From Candidatus Avidehalobacter gallistercoris (GTDB lineage: Bacteria; Bacillota; Dehalobacteriia; UBA4068; UBA4997), in assembly GCA_018715045.1 (NCBI GenBank), contig DVMH01000020.1, forward strand, positions 1 to 63,375: a DNA stretch of 63,375 bases, in the 5' to 3' direction. The position numbers and the translations under genes are program-made. The stretch's first letter is position 1. Each line of letters begins with the position of its first letter. Below the pieces are notes generated by a model that saw nothing but the letters and a program-made list of their open reading frames with translations, did no database searches and was not told the origin of the DNA. Positions 8,685 to 16,737 of this stretch are shown here, piece after piece.

Positions 8685-8706
8685 AGCATAGCCGGTATTC
8701 CGTCAA
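8678..8706 (-). promoter_or_regulatory. Promoter of the reverse rubrerythrin gene
   Basis: TTGACG (8701-8706) and TATAAT (8678-8683) are 17 bp apart on the minus strand. The start site is near 8671, leaving a leader of about 90 nt that contains the 12-bp inverted repeat. Confidence 0.8.
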
Positions 8707-8747
8707 TAGGCCTGACTGACAATTTCTGCTTTTTTATTTAATCAAAC

Positions 8748-8776
8748 TTGCAGTACGCGCCGATTTACTATATAAT
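8748..8776 (+). promoter_or_regulatory. Promoter of purL
   Basis: TTGCAG (8748-8753) and TATAAT (8771-8776) are separated by 17 bp. The leader to the purL ATG is about 35 nt, too short for a purine riboswitch. Confidence 0.78.
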
Positions 8777-8818
8777 ATCAATAGAAGTTATTCTGACTAA
8801 ATGTTAGGAGATTAGGCC

Positions 8819-11800
8819 ATGAGTGAAAACAAGGTATACCGCATTTACGTGGAAAAAAAGCCGCAGTTTGCGCGCACTGCCCCGCTGATCCGGGATATCC
8901 GGGGGTATCTGGGGGTGGAAGCACTCTCCGGGCTGCGAATCATTGAACGCTATGACGTACAGGGTATCGACGACGCAACATTTGCCGCCGCCAGCCGCAC
9001 GATTTTTGCCGAGCCGCCAGTGGATAACATCTATGACGCCATGCCGGAGGCGCCAGGGGCGCAGGTGTTCGCCGTTGAGTTTCTGCCTGGACAGTTTGAC
9101 CAGCGCGCCGATTCGTGCAGCCAATCCATTCAGCTGTTGACGCAGAAAGCCCGCCCGCTGGTGCGTTATGCCCGTATTTATCTTCTGGAGGGCGATCTGA
9201 CCCCTGCCGATATTGAGCTTATCAAGCATAATTTCATCAATCCCGTGGAATCGCGCGAAGCATCGCTGGCCCCAGTGGACACGCTGGTGGAGGAGTACCC
9301 AGAACCGCAGCCGGTAGCCGTGCTGGATGGCTTCACTGATCTATCCGACTCCGACCTTGAAGCACTGCGCCAGGATTTAGGGCTCGCCATGGATTTTGAC
9401 GACATCGCGTTTTGCCGCGCTTATTTCAAGAGCGAAGGCAAGCAGCCGACCATCACCGAAATTCGCCTGATCGACACATATTGGTCTGACCATTGCCGTC
9501 ACACCACGTTTTTGACGACGCTGGAGCAACCGGAAATCAATGTTCCCTACATCAAGGCAGCATATGACCGCTATTTGCACATCAAGAGCGATTTGGGGCG
9601 CGATGCAAAACCCATAACGCTGATGGATATAGCCACAGTAGCGGGGCGTTACCTCAAAGCCAAGGGCATTTTGCGCGATATGGACGAATCAGAGGAGGTA
9701 AACGCCTGCTCTGTCCGCGTAAGAGTCGATGTTAACGGAACAGACGAGGACTGGCTGCTGATGTTCAAGAACGAAACACACAACCACCCAACAGAGATCG
9801 AACCGTTTGGCGGTGCAGCAACTTGTCTGGGCGGCGCGATCCGTGATCCGCTTTCCGGCCGGGCTTACGTCTATCAAGCCATGCGGGTTACCGGCGCTGC
9901 CGACCCCCGCACGCCACTTTCAGCAACGCTGCCCGGCAAGTTGCCACAGAAAAAAATCGTCACCACTGCGGCGGCAGGCTATTCTTCCTACGGCAACCAG
10001 ATTGGTCTGGCCACCGGGCAGGTGCAGGAAATCTATCACCCCGGCTATGTCGCAAAGCGCATGGAGATCGGCGCTGTGGTAGGCGCCGCGCCAGCAGATA
10101 ACGTGGTGCGTCTGCGGCCGGAGGCTGGCGACGTGGTAATTTTGCTGGGCGGTTCCACCGGACGCGACGGCTGCGGCGGCGCAACCGGCAGCAGCAAGAG
10201 CCATACGGCAGAAAGCCTTACCTCCTGCGGCGCAGAGGTGCAAAAGGGCAACCCGCCGGAAGAACGCAAGATACAGCGTCTGTTCCGCAACCCGGAAGTC
10301 ACGCGACTGATCAAGCGCTGCAACGACTTTGGCGCGGGCGGCGTCAGCGTAGCTATCGGTGAACTGGCCGACGGCCTGCAAATTGATCTTGATCGTGTAC
10401 CAAAGAAATATGAAGGGCTGGACGGCACCGAGCTGGCCATTTCCGAATCGCAGGAACGCATGGCTGTGGTGGTGGCTGCCCCAGACGAAGCGGTTTTCCT
10501 CGCCGCAGCACGGGCCGAGAATTTGCAGGCAGTGCGAGTGGCCAAGGTAACGGCGGAACCGCGTATGCGCATGACCTGGCGCGGCGACACCATCGTTGAC
10601 CTCTCGCGGGAATTCTTAAACTCCAACGGCGCTCCGAAAAAAACGCAGGCGCAGGTAACAGCGCCCGACCTGGCTGCTATCCCTACCGAATTTTCCGCCC
10701 AAGGTGCAACATACGCCGAGCGGCTTAGCAATATGCTGAGCGATTTGAACGTCTGCTCGCAAAAAGGTCTGGTAGAACGCTTCGACAGCACTATCGGCGC
10801 GGCCACTGTCACCATGCCGTTCGGCGGCAAACACCAGCTCACCCCCACTCCATTTATGGCAGCCAAGCTCCCGGTTCTTCACGGTGAGACGAACATGGCC
10901 TCCGTCATGGCGTTTGGCTTTGATCCCTATCTTTCTTCGGCCAGCCCTTATCACGGAGCATTGCTGGCAGTGGTAGCTTCGGTGGCAAAACTTGCCGCCG
11001 CCGGTTTGGATTACCGCCGTTTGTGGCTGACTTTCCAGGAATACTTTGAAAAGCTGGGGCAAGATAAAACCCGCTGGGGCAAGCCGCTGGCCGCCCTTCT
11101 GGGCGCTCTCACAGCGCAGTTGGAGCTTAACCTGGCCGCTATCGGCGGCAAGGACAGTATGTCCGGCTCGTTTGAAAATATCGACGTACCGCCCACGCTG
11201 GTCAGCTTCGCCATTGGCACGCAAAAGGCAGAAAATATCATCACGCCGGAATTCAAGCAGGCTGGAAACTGCGTCTACCTGCTCTCCCCTGCTTATAATG
11301 AAGAACAGCTCCCGGATTTTGCCAGCCTGCGCGGCGTTTTGCAACAGGTATATGATCTGGCACAAACGGGCAGTGTGCTTTCCGCACAGGCGCTGGGCTT
11401 CGGCGGAGCGGCAGAGGCAATATGCAAGGCGTGCTTTGGCAACAACATTGGTTTTACCTTTGACGCGAATTTCCCGGCGGATAAACTGTTTGCCCGCTGC
11501 TACGGCGCGATTCTGCTGGAACTCTCCAGTGACGCGGCAATCCCGCCAGACGCATTGTTGATTGGCAAAACTACTGCACAGGCAGAATTACGAATTAGCG
11601 GTGAAACAATACCGCTGGACAAACTGCTGGCCGCCTGGACAGGCACACTGGAAGAAATTTATCCCACACAGGCGCCGGCGGCGGGCGACGCCCCCGCCTA
11701 CAATTACACCGAGCGTGCAGCGCACCGGACTGCCACCCATTTTGCCCGTCCGCGTGTGCTGATACCCGTATTCCCCGGTAACAACTGCGAATATGACACA

Positions 11801-12544
11801 GCGCGCCAGTTTGAAAAATACGGTGCAGAAATCGAAACGTTTATTATCGGCAATCTGACGCAGACCATGGTAGAAGATTCGGTGACACGGCTCGCCAAGG
11901 CGATACAAAAAAGCCAGATCATCATGCTTCCCGGAGGTTTCTCTGGCGGCGACGAACCGGACGGCAGCGGCAAATTCATCGCCACTTTCTTCCGCAACCC
12001 GCGGCTTAAAGAAGCCGTTATGGAATTGCTGCAAAATCGCGACGGTCTGATGCTGGGTATTTGCAACGGCTTCCAGGCTCTGATCAAGCTTGGTCTGGTG
12101 CCTTATGGCGAAATACGCGATATGACGGCAGAAAGCCCCACCCTCACGTTCAACAATATTGACCGGCACCAGAGTATGCTGGTAAATACCCGTGTGGCCA
12201 GCGTGAAATCGCCGTGGCTGGCTTATGCCAACGTTGGCGATATTCACACTATCGCCATCTCGCACGGTGAGGGCAAATTCGTCGCCCCGCCGGAGGAAAT
12301 TGAGCGGCTGGCAGCGAACGGTCAAATCTGCACTCAGTACGTCGATTTGTCAGGCAACCCAGTTATGCAGACTCCGTATAATCCAAACGGTTCCATGTGC
12401 GCAGTTGAGGGCATTTGCAGCCCGGACGGCCGCGTCTTCGGCAAGATGGGGCACAGCGAACGCTTCCTGCCTGGTCTTTATAAGAATGTACCCGGCAACA
12501 AGGAACAGTACATCTTTCGGGCAGGCGTAGAATACTTCAAATAA
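8819..12544 (+). CDS. purL: Phosphoribosylformylglycinamidine synthase, single-chain long form
   Basis: PurL converts FGAR, glutamine and ATP to FGAM, the fourth step of purine synthesis. At 1241 residues it is the long fused form, with N-terminal PurS-like, synthetase and C-terminal glutaminase domains in one chain, rather than the separate PurS/PurQ/PurL of Bacillus. Visible motifs are DTYWSDHCRHTTF near 220, the FKNETHNHPTEIEPFGGAATC nucleotide region (cited in part), and the glutaminase nucleophile Cys1082 in GICNGFQ with the late His in SHGEGKF. It is a single-gene transcription unit with its own promoter and a terminator. No other pur gene is nearby. Confidence 0.96.
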   Translation: MSENKVYRIYVEKKPQFARTAPLIRDIRGYLGVEALSGLRIIERYDVQGIDDATFAAASRTIFAEPPVDNIYDAMPEAPGAQVFAVEFLPGQFDQRADSCSQSIQLLTQKARPLVRYARIYLLEGDLTPADIELIKHNFINPVESREASLAPVDTLVEEYPEPQPVAVLDGFTDLSDSDLEALRQDLGLAMDFDDIAFCRAYFKSEGKQPTITEIRLIDTYWSDHCRHTTFLTTLEQPEINVPYIKAAYDRYLHIKSDLGRDAKPITLMDIATVAGRYLKAKGILRDMDESEEVNACSVRVRVDVNGTDEDWLLMFKNETHNHPTEIEPFGGAATCLGGAIRDPLSGRAYVYQAMRVTGAADPRTPLSATLPGKLPQKKIVTTAAAGYSSYGNQIGLATGQVQEIYHPGYVAKRMEIGAVVGAAPADNVVRLRPEAGDVVILLGGSTGRDGCGGATGSSKSHTAESLTSCGAEVQKGNPPEERKIQRLFRNPEVTRLIKRCNDFGAGGVSVAIGELADGLQIDLDRVPKKYEGLDGTELAISESQERMAVVVAAPDEAVFLAAARAENLQAVRVAKVTAEPRMRMTWRGDTIVDLSREFLNSNGAPKKTQAQVTAPDLAAIPTEFSAQGATYAERLSNMLSDLNVCSQKGLVERFDSTIGAATVTMPFGGKHQLTPTPFMAAKLPVLHGETNMASVMAFGFDPYLSSASPYHGALLAVVASVAKLAAAGLDYRRLWLTFQEYFEKLGQDKTRWGKPLAALLGALTAQLELNLAAIGGKDSMSGSFENIDVPPTLVSFAIGTQKAENIITPEFKQAGNCVYLLSPAYNEEQLPDFASLRGVLQQVYDLAQTGSVLSAQALGFGGAAEAICKACFGNNIGFTFDANFPADKLFARCYGAILLELSSDAAIPPDALLIGKTTAQAELRISGETIPLDKLLAAWTGTLEEIYPTQAPAAGDAPAYNYTERAAHRTATHFARPRVLIPVFPGNNCEYDTARQFEKYGAEIETFIIGNLTQTMVEDSVTRLAKAIQKSQIIMLPGGFSGGDEPDGSGKFIATFFRNPRLKEAVMELLQNRDGLMLGICNGFQALIKLGLVPYGEIRDMTAESPTLTFNNIDRHQSMLVNTRVASVKSPWLAYANVGDIHTIAISHGEGKFVAPPEEIERLAANGQICTQYVDLSGNPVMQTPYNPNGSMCAVEGICSPDGRVFGKMGHSERFLPGLYKNVPGNKEQYIFRAGVEYFK

Positions 12545-12616
12545 AGCTGAAAAGCGTAAAAATCCCTGCAAGCCAAGGCTTAATAGTTATGCGGTAACTA
12601 TTGACTTTACGAAAAC

Positions 12617-12652
12617 AAAAAACGGCGTGACCTTAATGATCATGCCGTTTTT
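12617..12652 (+). terminator. Intrinsic terminator of purL
   Basis: AACGGCGTGA pairs with TCATGCCGTT (one G-T pair) around a 9-nt loop and is followed by seven T residues. Confidence 0.88.
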
Positions 12653-12761
12653 TTGTCTCTCCGGGAATAAAATTTGCAACAGCAGGCGTGGAAATCACGG
12701 GAATATACACGTTATCTTCCAAAACACTGACTGCCTTAAACAGCCAGCCACGTGCATACAT
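12633..12761 (-). CDS. Possible 42-residue ORF coupled to the hydrolase stop codon
   Basis: The ATG overlaps the stop of the lipoprotein hydrolase as TAATG, so it could be translated by re-initiation. The peptide starts MYARGWLFKAV and contains VYIPVISTPAVANFIPGE. It ends inside the purL terminator. I do not recognise it. It could be the remnant of a sixth operon gene cut off by the terminator region, or simply chance. Confidence 0.22.
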   Translation of the reverse strand: MYARGWLFKAVSVLEDNVYIPVISTPAVANFIPGETKKRHDH

Positions 12762-13783
12762 TACATATTTTCGCTGAAAAAGGCAACCAGTGTGTCAAAT
12801 GGAATCTTATTGGTATCATCATACAAATCCACATGATTTGCTTCCGGCACAATGTAAAGCTCCTTTGTACCAGACACAACCTCATATGCCGCTTCGCTGA
12901 TTGGACGGGTTTCCGCATTTTCACCGGCCATGAACAGAACCGGCTGCGATAGCATATCCAGATGATCTAACAGTTGAAAATTATAAAATGCCAGATTGCT
13001 GTTGGTTGTAAATCCACCCAATGCTCGAGGATGATGGCCTCGCTCCAAGCCATAAAAGCTGTAAAACTCCGCCCATATACCTTCCAGACCTTCCGGGATT
13101 TCTTCAGTAGGAGTATTTGGATAGGTAGGAATATACTCTGGTGTTCCATTATCTACATCAGCCCATCTTTGCTGTGCCACCGGATCAACTGCGGCAAACC
13201 ATGTCTCCGTATCCATACCGTTGCCCAAAGCGCTTACGTCAAATAGACTGGCGGTAGCTACCGCCTTGATCCGGGTATCTACCTGAGCTGCGGCAAGAGC
13301 AAAACCACCGCTTCCACAAATTCCAATCGCCCCGATTCGCTCACGGTCAACATAATCCAATGTACCCAGATAATCAACTCCGGCACTGAAATCTTCTGTG
13401 AAAATATCAGGAGAAGATACGTGTCTCGGTTCGCCGCCGCTTTCTCCGTTAAAGGATGGGTCAAATGTCAGCACCACAAAGCCTCTCTGCGCCAGTTCAT
13501 TTGCATAGACACCCGGCCCCTGTTCTTTCACGCCGCCATAGGGAGGACCAATAACCAGCGCAGGATGGCTGATTGAAGTATCCAGATCCTGTGCAACATA
13601 CAAATCTCCGGAAAGCTCAATGCCATAACGATTGGGGAAAGTAACTGCCGTCCGCTCAACATTTTCGCTCAACTTAAAAATGTAGTATTCTTCTTGCGCT
13701 TCCGTTGGCGAGGAACATCCTGCCAAACTAAAAATACCAAATATAAAAACCGCGATAAATGCAATAAGTTTCTTTTTCTCCAT
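12761..13783 (-). CDS. Lipoprotein alpha/beta hydrolase (dienelactone-hydrolase-like family)
   Basis: An exported alpha/beta hydrolase of unknown substrate. The N-terminus has a lipoprotein signal with lipobox LAGC (Cys near 23), so it should be anchored on the outer face of the membrane. The hydrolase core shows the oxyanion segment GPPYGGVKEQG, the nucleophile elbow GICGSGGFAL, and a late His in EANHVDLYDD. It is a close paralogue of the cytosolic hydrolase at 14744-15685; long stretches such as YANELAQRGFVVLTFDP are identical. A TTG at 13789 is possible, but the ATG at 13783 has AAGGGG 7 nt upstream. It is the last full gene of a five-gene operon. Confidence 0.85.
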   Translation of the reverse strand: MEKKKLIAFIAVFIFGIFSLAGCSSPTEAQEEYYIFKLSENVERTAVTFPNRYGIELSGDLYVAQDLDTSISHPALVIGPPYGGVKEQGPGVYANELAQRGFVVLTFDPSFNGESGGEPRHVSSPDIFTEDFSAGVDYLGTLDYVDRERIGAIGICGSGGFALAAAQVDTRIKAVATASLFDVSALGNGMDTETWFAAVDPVAQQRWADVDNGTPEYIPTYPNTPTEEIPEGLEGIWAEFYSFYGLERGHHPRALGGFTTNSNLAFYNFQLLDHLDMLSQPVLFMAGENAETRPISEAAYEVVSGTKELYIVPEANHVDLYDDTNKIPFDTLVAFFSENM

Positions 13784-13797
13784 GTTCAAGCCCCTTT

Positions 13798-14157
13798 CTA
13801 TTCTGCATGTAATGTAAGTGTTGCTGTAATATTTCCCTTACCCAGCACATTTTTCAATTCATTCTCCGTCATATTTGTAACGCGCCCCAACCGGGTGAAA
13901 TTCCAAGTGTTGGGGGCATAATAAATTACAAGCAAATTGCCTTCGGAAAGAATCACGTCTCCGGCCTTTGTGGTGATATGCTGGTCATTACGTGGAAGAC
14001 AAGCGCCCAGATCTCCAAATTTCTCCATATGGGCATAGTCTTTCATAGACAGGGTAAGGGGGCCTTTTCTAAGCAATTCCTCCAGCGCTTCTGTAGAGCT
14101 GCTTGGAATCAGTTCAACCTGAATTGTTATATGATTTACATCTATGTTCAGTATCAT
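13798..14157 (-). CDS. Cyclophilin-like fold protein, cytosolic copy
   Basis: The 119-residue protein matches the small bacterial cyclophilin-like family: LPLTLSM-type segment (here GPLTLSMKDYAHMEKFGDLG), then AGDVILSEGNLLVIYYAP and a final LGKGNITATLTL strand. No signal peptide is present. These proteins have a cyclophilin beta-barrel, but prolyl isomerase activity is not established for them. GGAGG lies 7 nt upstream of the ATG. The gene sits between its exported relative (14204-14734) and the lipoprotein hydrolase, all co-directional with short gaps. Confidence 0.75.
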   Translation of the reverse strand: MILNIDVNHITIQVELIPSSSTEALEELLRKGPLTLSMKDYAHMEKFGDLGACLPRNDQHITTKAGDVILSEGNLLVIYYAPNTWNFTRLGRVTNMTENELKNVLGKGNITATLTLHAE

Positions 14158-14203
14158 GGTCTGCCTCCTATTCTTAAAGGGTTATCAATACCGGGTCGTT
14201 CAT

Positions 14204-14734
14204 TTATTCCACAGCGGATACAGTAATGATCCCGCTTAAATCTGCAATATGTTCCGCACCGGATACCGCTACGCCCAGCTCGTACAAGCTGATGTTGGGC
14301 GGGCAGGGCGCATAAAACATAACTACATCTCCCCATGGCTCATAATAGGAAAGTGAACCGGCAGCCCCATCCGAAAGCGGCGCATTCGTAACATCCAGTT
14401 TTTGGGGATAAAATGTCATCTCATTTTTGCTGAAAGGCTCCACTTCGACTGTAAGCGGCAGCTGCGCATATAACTCTCCGGCAGCTACACTGTCATTCAA
14501 TTCATAAATGATCTCATGCTGTTCCGATTTGACGGAAATTCTTATGCCTGTTTCTTTTCTTTCCATGGTATTCGTATCCTTATCTGGCAGTGATCCAGTA
14601 ATTGCCGGCAATTCCATTTCTGTTTCTACGACGGATGGCTGTGCGGTATAGCCGTCTGATTCCGGAGCAACCGCGCCGGCGGAAACGGACAATAGCATAA
14701 GAAGTGCAGAGATAATGCTGATCATATTTTTCAT
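14204..14734 (-). CDS. Exported cyclophilin-like fold protein
   Basis: A 176-residue protein with an N-terminal signal peptide (hydrophobic residues about 5-22, cleavage likely after an alanine in SAGAVA). A low-complexity linker follows, then the cyclophilin-like domain: AAGELYAQLPLTVEV, FYPQKLD, the GDVVMFYAPCPP strand and a C-terminal SGIITVSAVE. It is the extracytoplasmic partner of the protein at 13798-14157. Its ATG follows GGAGC and the stop of the upstream hydrolase by 9 bp. Function unknown; the pairing with a hydrolase suggests a shared substrate or a scaffold role. Confidence 0.72.
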   Translation of the reverse strand: MKNMISIISALLMLLSVSAGAVAPESDGYTAQPSVVETEMELPAITGSLPDKDTNTMERKETGIRISVKSEQHEIIYELNDSVAAGELYAQLPLTVEVEPFSKNEMTFYPQKLDVTNAPLSDGAAGSLSYYEPWGDVVMFYAPCPPNISLYELGVAVSGAEHIADLSGIITVSAVE

Positions 14735-14743
14735 ATCTGCTCC

Positions 14744-15685
14744 TTAATCCAGATTCTCATACAGAAAACGCTCGATTTCATCAAAGGGAATCTTTGACGT
14801 ATCATCGTACAAATCCACATGGTTGCAATCCGGCACAACCATCATCCGTTTCGGCTGAGCGGCATTTTCAAATGCCATATCGCTGAAAAATCGGCTTTCA
14901 GCCTGCTCGCCCACAATAAACAGAATAGGACGCGGAGAAATTTCTGCAATATGGTCGTTCAGCGCATAGTTCATAAAGCTCAGATCAGAGGTCGTTGTAA
15001 AATTACCCAGCGCATTGGGGTGATGGCCTCGTTTAGTGGCATAGAACTCAAAAAATTCACGGTTAAGCCCTTGCACATCATCTGGAATTACATCTACAGA
15101 CTCCTCCGGGAATGCAGGAATATACTCAGGCGTTCCGTTTTCTACATCTGCCCAACGCTGAAGAGAAAGTTGCTCCTTTTTTTTCTGAATCTGCTCCGGC
15201 GTCTGTTCCATACGGGAAGCGACACTCATGTCAAACATGCTGGCTGTGATAACCGCTTTGATGCGGGTGTCCATGGCTGCCGCAGAAAGAGCAAAACCGC
15301 CGCTTCCACAGATGCCCAGAGCAGCGATCCTGTTACGGTCTACATAAGACAAAAGGCCCAGATAGTCAACCCCAGCGCTGATGTTCTCGCTGAACAGATC
15401 AGGAGATGATACATGACGGGGTTCTCCGCCGGACTGACCCATATAGCAAGGATCAAAGGTCAGTACAACAAAGCCTCTTTGGGCCAGCTCATTTGCGTAT
15501 ACAGACGACCCCTGTTCCTTTACGCCGCCGTAGGGCGCTCCTATTACGACGGCCGCATACTTCTTTGTTCTGTCGATATTCTTCATGGTATAAAGATCGC
15601 CCGCGAGAGCAATGCCGTAACGGTTACGGTACCGGACATGTGTTCTTTCAACATTTGCATTGAGTTTGCAGATATAATTGCTCAT
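14744..15685 (-). CDS. Cytosolic alpha/beta hydrolase (dienelactone-hydrolase-like family)
   Basis: A 313-residue hydrolase without a signal peptide. It shares the core motifs of its lipoprotein paralogue: GAPYGGVKEQGSSVYANEL, nucleophile elbow GICGSGGFAL and catalytic His in CNHVDLYDD. The elbow can be read with Cys or Ser as nucleophile (G-x-C-x-S or C-x-S-x-G). The dienelactone-hydrolase group uses Cys and most esterases use Ser, so the residue is undecided. GGAGG lies upstream of the ATG. It is the second gene of the operon, 33 bp after the DUF3737 gene. Confidence 0.85.
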   Translation of the reverse strand: MSNYICKLNANVERTHVRYRNRYGIALAGDLYTMKNIDRTKKYAAVVIGAPYGGVKEQGSSVYANELAQRGFVVLTFDPCYMGQSGGEPRHVSSPDLFSENISAGVDYLGLLSYVDRNRIAALGICGSGGFALSAAAMDTRIKAVITASMFDMSVASRMEQTPEQIQKKKEQLSLQRWADVENGTPEYIPAFPEESVDVIPDDVQGLNREFFEFYATKRGHHPNALGNFTTTSDLSFMNYALNDHIAEISPRPILFIVGEQAESRFFSDMAFENAAQPKRMMVVPDCNHVDLYDDTSKIPFDEIERFLYENLD

Positions 15686-15718
15686 GGTATTATCCTCCTA
15701 TAATTAAATTTGGCAGCA

Positions 15719-16579
15719 TTATATGCTGATTTTGCATGAATGACGGGAACATATAATTACCTGTCCTTGGGATTGCGGATCATCTCGGATGATTTCACCG
15801 ACAGCAGGAACCTGAATTATGCCACTCTTCGGGTTCTTAATACTGGCTATCGGTGTAGTTACTGTGGCCTCAACTTCAGATTTTTCAAAGGCAAGATCAC
15901 AGTCAATCATTTCACAGTGGATCAGCTTCAGATTGGTGCAATAGCAGAAAGGCTGTGTTCCAATGATCTTACAGTTTTCCAGAGTAAGACCATTAGAATA
16001 CCAGGCCAGATATTCGCCCTTAATTACACTGTTCCGCACTGTGATATTTTCCCCATGCCAGAAAGCGTCCTTGGTCTCAAACGTACAGTTTTCAAATACG
16101 GCATTTTTAATGTACTGGAATGAGTATTTGCCCTGAAGCGTTACGTTTCGGAAAGTCAAGTCTTCAGAACGCATCATAAAGTACTCGCTTACCGCTTTCG
16201 TATCTTCCATGAATATCCTGCGAGTAGACCACCCAAACTCCGGCGAAAGAATATCGCTGTTGCTGACGCTTACATCACTGCATTCCCGCAAACCCTTTAT
16301 GCCATGCAGCTTTGTGCCCTTAATCGTAATACCGCTGGAATACCACAATGCAGCGCGGCACAACTCTGTCAGCTCGCAGCCCGTAATGTTCAGGTCATGA
16401 TCATGCCAGAAAGGATAACGCAGATTAAACAAGCTGTTTTCAACAGTAATATGGGAGCTTTCTTTCAATGCGCTTTCCCCATCAGCCGGGCCGCTGAAAA
16501 TACAATCTGAAAGGAACAAATCGTTGCTGCCATACAGAGCCCGCTCTTCATCAAACGTCTGCCTGAAAATTCTTTTCAC
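15719..16579 (-). CDS. DUF3737 family right-handed beta-helix-like protein
   Basis: The 286-residue protein consists of repeating short strands (SDCIFSG, VENSLFN, ITGCELT, IKGTKLH, VSNSDIL, FENCTFET, VRNSVIKG, LENCKIIG) typical of a parallel beta-helix, and begins KRIFRQTFDEERALYGS as in DUF3737. The long frame to 16645 is not needed: AAGGAGG sits 8 nt before a GTG at 16579, which matches the family start. The function is unknown. It is the first gene of the hydrolase/cyclophilin operon, divergent from a LysR gene. Confidence 0.83.
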   Translation of the reverse strand: MKRIFRQTFDEERALYGSNDLFLSDCIFSGPADGESALKESSHITVENSLFNLRYPFWHDHDLNITGCELTELCRAALWYSSGITIKGTKLHGIKGLRECSDVSVSNSDILSPEFGWSTRRIFMEDTKAVSEYFMMRSEDLTFRNVTLQGKYSFQYIKNAVFENCTFETKDAFWHGENITVRNSVIKGEYLAWYSNGLTLENCKIIGTQPFCYCTNLKLIHCEMIDCDLAFEKSEVEATVTTPIASIKNPKSGIIQVPAVGEIIRDDPQSQGQVIICSRHSCKISI

Positions 16580-16623
16580 TTTTATTCCCTCCTTTTTCAT
16601 AATCTGGTTTTCTTTACAGCTAC

Positions 16624-16652
16624 AGTATAGGTCATTATCCAACACATTGCAA
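16624..16652 (-). promoter_or_regulatory. Promoter of the DUF3737-hydrolase-cyclophilin operon
   Basis: TTGCAA (16647-16652) and TATACT (16624-16629) are 17 bp apart on the minus strand. The -35 box abuts the T-N11-A dyad that is the likely LysR site. Confidence 0.72.
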
Positions 16653-16660
16653 ATAGTTAT

Positions 16661-16673
16661 TAAAAATATTTTA
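16661..16673. promoter_or_regulatory. Candidate LysR operator (T-N11-A dyad)
   Basis: TAAAAATATTTTA has the T-N11-A form with near-perfect dyad symmetry. It lies between the two divergent promoters, upstream of both -35 boxes, the usual place of a LysR-type recognition site. The AT-rich context lowers its specificity. Confidence 0.45.
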
Positions 16674-16679
16674 TCATAG

Positions 16680-16708
16680 TTTACAAGAATGATAAGACGT
16701 GATATAAT
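16680..16708 (+). promoter_or_regulatory. Promoter of the lysR-type gene
   Basis: TTTACA (16680-16685) and TATAAT (16703-16708) are 17 bp apart. A GGGAGGGAGG ribosome-binding site follows, 10 nt before the ATG. Confidence 0.75.
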
Positions 16709-16737
16709 GGAGTCAATGGGAGGGAGGCATACAGACT

